Assembly (NCBI GenBank): GCA_900767075.1
Contig: CAAFXX010000301.1
Span: forward strand, 1-8,863
Source of the DNA: Bacteroidales bacterium
GTDB taxonomy: Bacteria; Bacteroidota; Bacteroidia; Bacteroidales; Muribaculaceae
Direction: 5' to 3'
Length of the DNA: 8,863 bases
The translations under genes and the position numbers were made by a program. Shown here in pieces: positions 6,477 to 8,863 of this stretch. Position 1 is the stretch's first letter. Every line of letters begins with the position of its first letter. The notes beneath the pieces were generated by a model, which saw only the letters and a program-made list of their open reading frames with translations, did not search any database and had not been told where the DNA came from.

Positions 6477-7784
6477 ATGGAACAGAAGATTAATTATATG
6501 TCGGCGGCTGATGCCGTTAAACTCATAGAATCGGGCGACCATATATATGTGATGGGATCTACGGCAATTCCTGAAATCCTCATGGATGCGCTGGCGGACC
6601 GCGGCAGGGAACTGCACGACGTCACTGTATATTCCGCATTCGCCGTCGGACGCCGTACATCCCCAATATGCAAAGAGCAATTCAAGGATACCTTCTTCGT
6701 GGATTCATTCTTCGTATCCAATTCCTTCCGCGACTGGATTGCCAAAGGATACGGTTCAATGACACCCCGGTTTCTGGGAGAGGTTCCCGAGCTTTTCCGC
6801 GACGGCACATGTCGTGTAGACGTGGCATTAATCAATTGCTCCATGCCGGATGAAAGGGGATATGTCAGCTACGGCATTTCTGCAGACCTGGCGACAAGTG
6901 CCGTTGAATGTGCCGACCGTGTCATAGCGCAGATAAATCCTGCCGTGCCATTCCTCCCCGGCGACGCTACAATCCATCTGTCGCAGTTGGCGGCTGCCGT
7001 AAAGGTCGACGATCCTCTTGTCGAAGTTCCGACAGCGGTTCCGACTGAAGCCGAGATAAAGATAGGCAATGCGATAGCCGAACATATTCCCGACGGTGCA
7101 ACGCTGCAGATAGGCGTAGGCGGAATCCCCAATGCCGTGATACGGGCACTCTCCGGACACAAGCATCTCGGACTTCATACTGAAGCAATGACCGACGGCG
7201 TCCTGCCGCTTCTTCAAAGCGGAGTGATCGACAACTCCCTAAAAAAGGTACTACCCGGTGTCTCGGTTGCATCTCTTGCACTCGGTTCAAGAAATCTATA
7301 TGACTTTCTGGATGGTAACAAGGACGTAGTGTTTAAGGACGTCGCATGGACCAATAATCCTTTTGTCATCGCACAGAATCCGAAGGTGATGTCAATTAAT
7401 TCATGTCTTGAGATAGACCTTACAGGACAGATCTGCGCCGATTCCATCGGTACAAAGATATTTTCCGGCGTAGGCGGCCAGCATGATTTCGTCTACGGGT
7501 CCTCGAGAAGCGAGGGAGGTCTCTCTTTCCTTGCCATGCTTGCCACTACCAACAAGGGGCTCAACAAGATCAAACCGGTTCTGACCCCGGGAGCCGGCGT
7601 TGTGACCACCCGCTTCCAGACAAACTATATTGTCACCGAATACGGAGCTGTCAATCTCAGAGGCAAGAATCTTGTAGAACGTGCAAAGCTAATGATTTCA
7701 ATAGCTGCGCCACAGTTCCGCGATGAACTTGAACGCGCTGCAGCCGAGCGTTTCGGATATGCTTTTCTGAAAAAACATTATTGA
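6477..7784 (+). CDS. Acetyl-CoA hydrolase/CoA-transferase family protein (4-hydroxybutyrate/acetate CoA-transferase type)
   Basis: A 435-residue enzyme of the family I CoA-transferases that includes butyryl-CoA:acetate and 4-hydroxybutyrate CoA-transferases and succinyl-CoA:acetate transferases. It moves CoA from an acyl-CoA to a free acid through a glutamyl-CoA intermediate. The sequence shows the GVGGIPNAV loop (213-221), the probable catalytic glutamate E236 in GLHTEAMTDG (232-241), FSGVGGQHDF (329-338) and the C-terminal block VNLRGKNLVERAKLMISIAAP (starting at 392). The length is normal for the family. Cytoplasmic. It starts 15 bases after the aminotransferase stop in an A-rich leader without a Shine-Dalgarno sequence, so the two are an operon. 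In this setting it could release arylacetate from arylacetyl-CoA and pass CoA to acetate or succinate, or do the reverse. The acyl group it really uses cannot be told from sequence, and a housekeeping role in acetate, succinate or butyrate exchange remains possible. Confidence 0.92.
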   Translation: MEQKINYMSAADAVKLIESGDHIYVMGSTAIPEILMDALADRGRELHDVTVYSAFAVGRRTSPICKEQFKDTFFVDSFFVSNSFRDWIAKGYGSMTPRFLGEVPELFRDGTCRVDVALINCSMPDERGYVSYGISADLATSAVECADRVIAQINPAVPFLPGDATIHLSQLAAAVKVDDPLVEVPTAVPTEAEIKIGNAIAEHIPDGATLQIGVGGIPNAVIRALSGHKHLGLHTEAMTDGVLPLLQSGVIDNSLKKVLPGVSVASLALGSRNLYDFLDGNKDVVFKDVAWTNNPFVIAQNPKVMSINSCLEIDLTGQICADSIGTKIFSGVGGQHDFVYGSSRSEGGLSFLAMLATTNKGLNKIKPVLTPGAGVVTTRFQTNYIVTEYGAVNLRGKNLVERAKLMISIAAPQFRDELERAAAERFGYAFLKKHY

Positions 7785-7856
7785 TTTTTTAACACTTAAA
7801 AACTATCCCGGTAATTCATATGTTAGATTATTACAATAAACATAATATTCCGGCGT

Positions 7857-7955
7857 ATGAAAAGCAAACTGATAAATGCACTGAAAGAGGCATTGAGAAA
7901 CGGAGTAGGGGCAGCCAGACCTACTCTCCAACCTGTTCCCGTAAGGGTAAAATAA
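7857..7955 (+). CDS. Possible 32-residue small protein, unrecognised
   Basis: A short ATG-to-TAA frame lies in the gap between the CoA-transferase and the metal exporter. The N-terminal half (begins MKSKLINALKEALRNG) would form a basic amphipathic helix; the second half is rich in Pro, Val and Arg (ends QPVPVRVK). No cysteine, signal peptide or membrane segment is present. Its stop codon overlaps the left arm of the long inverted repeat at 7953-7989, a layout typical of a short transcript closed by a hairpin. Part of the frame can also fold, GAGTAGG (7903-7909) with CCTACTC (7920-7926). There is no Shine-Dalgarno sequence or clear promoter. I do not recognise the family; it may be a real small protein, part of a small RNA, or chance. 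Confidence 0.35.
   Translation: MKSKLINALKEALRNGVGAARPTLQPVPVRVK
7903..7926 (+). repeat. Inverted repeat inside the small ORF
   Basis: GAGTAGG (7903-7909) pairs exactly with CCTACTC (7920-7926) across a 10-base loop. It lies 27 bases upstream of the longer dyad at 7953-7989, so the transcribed gap would carry two hairpins in series. This could be RNA structure rather than coding sequence. Confidence 0.35.
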
Positions 7956-7989
7956 ATCAACCAATGTGTAAATCACATTGGTTGATTTA
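7953..7989. repeat. Perfect 16-bp inverted repeat with 5-base loop; possible terminator
   Basis: TAAATCAACCAATGTG (7953-7968) is followed by the loop TAAAT and then its exact reverse complement (7974-7989). In RNA this is a strong hairpin. It sits between the CoA-transferase and CDF genes, so it may end transcripts from upstream. However, no T-run follows on the plus strand, so it is not a standard intrinsic terminator; a transcript end formed by processing, or an element active as DNA, are alternatives. Confidence 0.6.
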
Positions 7990-8063
7990 CGTTGTCAAGA
8001 TATATATAATCGTGCCTATTTCTCAGGTAAAATCTTTCGGACTTAATGATTCTTTCAAAAAAT

Positions 8064-8863
8064 ATGAAATTTCATCGACACAAACATGAAGAAAGCGTTG
8101 CCTCGCTTTCCGGTCTTCTTGATGCACATGACAACAGGGACGCGTTTCTGATTCGTCGTGTCGTCATAACAGGATGCCTGATCAACGCCATGTTGATGGC
8201 GATGAAATTGATTGCAGGATATTATGGACAAAGCGATGCGCTTGTGGCTGATGGATTCCATTCGCTCTACGATGTGGCAGCAGATATTGTCATGCTCCTG
8301 TTCGTGGGGATATCGTTCCGTCCTGCAGATGAACGTTTCTCTTATGGATACGGCAAATTCCAGACATTCTCTTCATTTCTGATCTCGGTAGCCCTTCTCT
8401 TTGTAGCCGTCGAAATATCACTTGAGGCAATTGAGTCCATAATAGATTATTCACACGGCACTGTGTTGCCGCAGCCAAGCGTATGGACTATTGTAGTGGT
8501 CGTCATTTCAATGATCGGCAAAGAGTTTCTTTTCAGATACTATCGGTCTGCATCACGCAAGACCGATACAATGGCGCTACTTACAAGTGCCTGGCATCAC
8601 CGCAGCGATGCCATGGCTTCAATAGCAACCCTTATTGGGGTGACGTTTGCCCACTTCTTCGGGGAATCATGGAGAATACTTGATCCATGCGCTTCGCTTG
8701 TACTCGTAGTTTTTATAGTAGTGCCTGCCATAAGGATGCTGGTTCCGGCATTCATGGAACTTATGGACCGTTCACTGAGTCCTGAGATAATTTCAAAAGC
8801 GAAGGAGACTGTCGTATCGACTCCCGATGTCGAGACAGTCGAATACATCACCGGTCGAAAGAA
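8064..8863 (+). CDS. Cation diffusion facilitator (CDF) family metal exporter, C-terminus off the window
   Basis: Inner-membrane antiporter that exports divalent metal (Zn, Fe or Mn) in exchange for protons. 266 codons are visible. Six hydrophobic segments can be placed at about 28-53, 57-85, 100-125, 138-158, 172-198 and 205-233, the family's normal topology, after which the cytoplasmic metal-sensing domain begins (about 238) and is cut by the window edge. The transport-site motifs are ADGFHSLYD in segment 2 (H66, D70, also D63) and WHHRSD in segment 5 (H178, D182). The His/Asp plus His/Asp pattern is the one usually linked to zinc. The N-terminus is histidine-rich (H4, H6, H8). An in-frame ATG at 8046 is an alternative start and would add six residues; 8064 was preferred because an A-rich stretch precedes it. 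An in-frame TAA at 8028-8030 sets the upstream limit. The gene has no evident link to the amino-acid cluster. Confidence 0.93.
   Translation, partial: MKFHRHKHEESVASLSGLLDAHDNRDAFLIRRVVITGCLINAMLMAMKLIAGYYGQSDALVADGFHSLYDVAADIVMLLFVGISFRPADERFSYGYGKFQTFSSFLISVALLFVAVEISLEAIESIIDYSHGTVLPQPSVWTIVVVVISMIGKEFLFRYYRSASRKTDTMALLTSAWHHRSDAMASIATLIGVTFAHFFGESWRILDPCASLVLVVFIVVPAIRMLVPAFMELMDRSLSPEIISKAKETVVSTPDVETVEYITGRK

Noticed and set aside
6828..7290. Several overlapping minus-strand frames of 97-129 codons inside the CoA-transferase
   Set aside because: Three mutually overlapping frames cannot all be genes, and the plus-strand protein has all family motifs.
7786..7802. AT-only dyad TTTTTAA-CAC-TTAAAAA after the CoA-transferase stop, considered as a terminator
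   Set aside because: The stem has no G-C pair and would be too weak; the T-run is part of the stem rather than a tail.
7820..8089. 89-codon plus-strand frame across the gap before the CDF gene
   Set aside because: It runs through the long inverted repeat and into the CDF start in another frame, and the product looks random. The 32-codon frame at 7857 is the better candidate.

Overview
The window looks like chromosomal DNA from an anaerobic member of the Bacteroidales (Bacteroidota), possibly a gut Muribaculaceae- or Bacteroides-like organism; the family-level placement is inference. The reasons are the lack of Shine-Dalgarno sequences before well-supported genes, moderate GC in genes with AT-rich gaps, one textbook Bacteroidota promoter (TTTG, 20 bases, TATATTTG) and an oxygen-sensitive ferredoxin-dependent oxidoreductase. 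No mobile element, CRISPR array, rRNA or tRNA was seen.

Layout. Positions 1-1505 (minus strand) hold the first 501 codons of a UvrD/Rep-family DNA helicase that runs off the left edge. Upstream of it on the same strand (1598-2488) is an exported tetratricopeptide-repeat protein that starts with TTG. A 208-base divergent gap (2489-2696) carries nested inverted repeats and the promoter of the plus-strand genes. Next come iorA (2697-4334) and iorB (4378-4965), closed by an intrinsic terminator (4970-5011). A second pair, a PLP aminotransferase (5130-6461) and an acetyl-CoA hydrolase/CoA-transferase (6477-7784), follows at once. The gap 7785-8063 holds a possible 32-codon ORF and a perfect 16-bp inverted repeat. 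The right edge (8064-8863) is the start of a cation diffusion facilitator metal exporter.

The central four genes form a plausible pathway. The aminotransferase would make an aryl-2-oxoacid from an aromatic amino acid, IorAB would convert it with CoA to arylacetyl-CoA, CO2 and reduced ferredoxin, and the CoA-transferase would release the arylacetate while passing CoA to acetate or another acid. Run backwards, the same set could build aromatic amino acids from arylacetates by reductive carboxylation. The families are clear from sequence; substrates, direction and the link between the two pairs are inferred. This metabolic module is the most interesting content of the window, but every component belongs to a known family, and I see no clear sign of an entirely new system.
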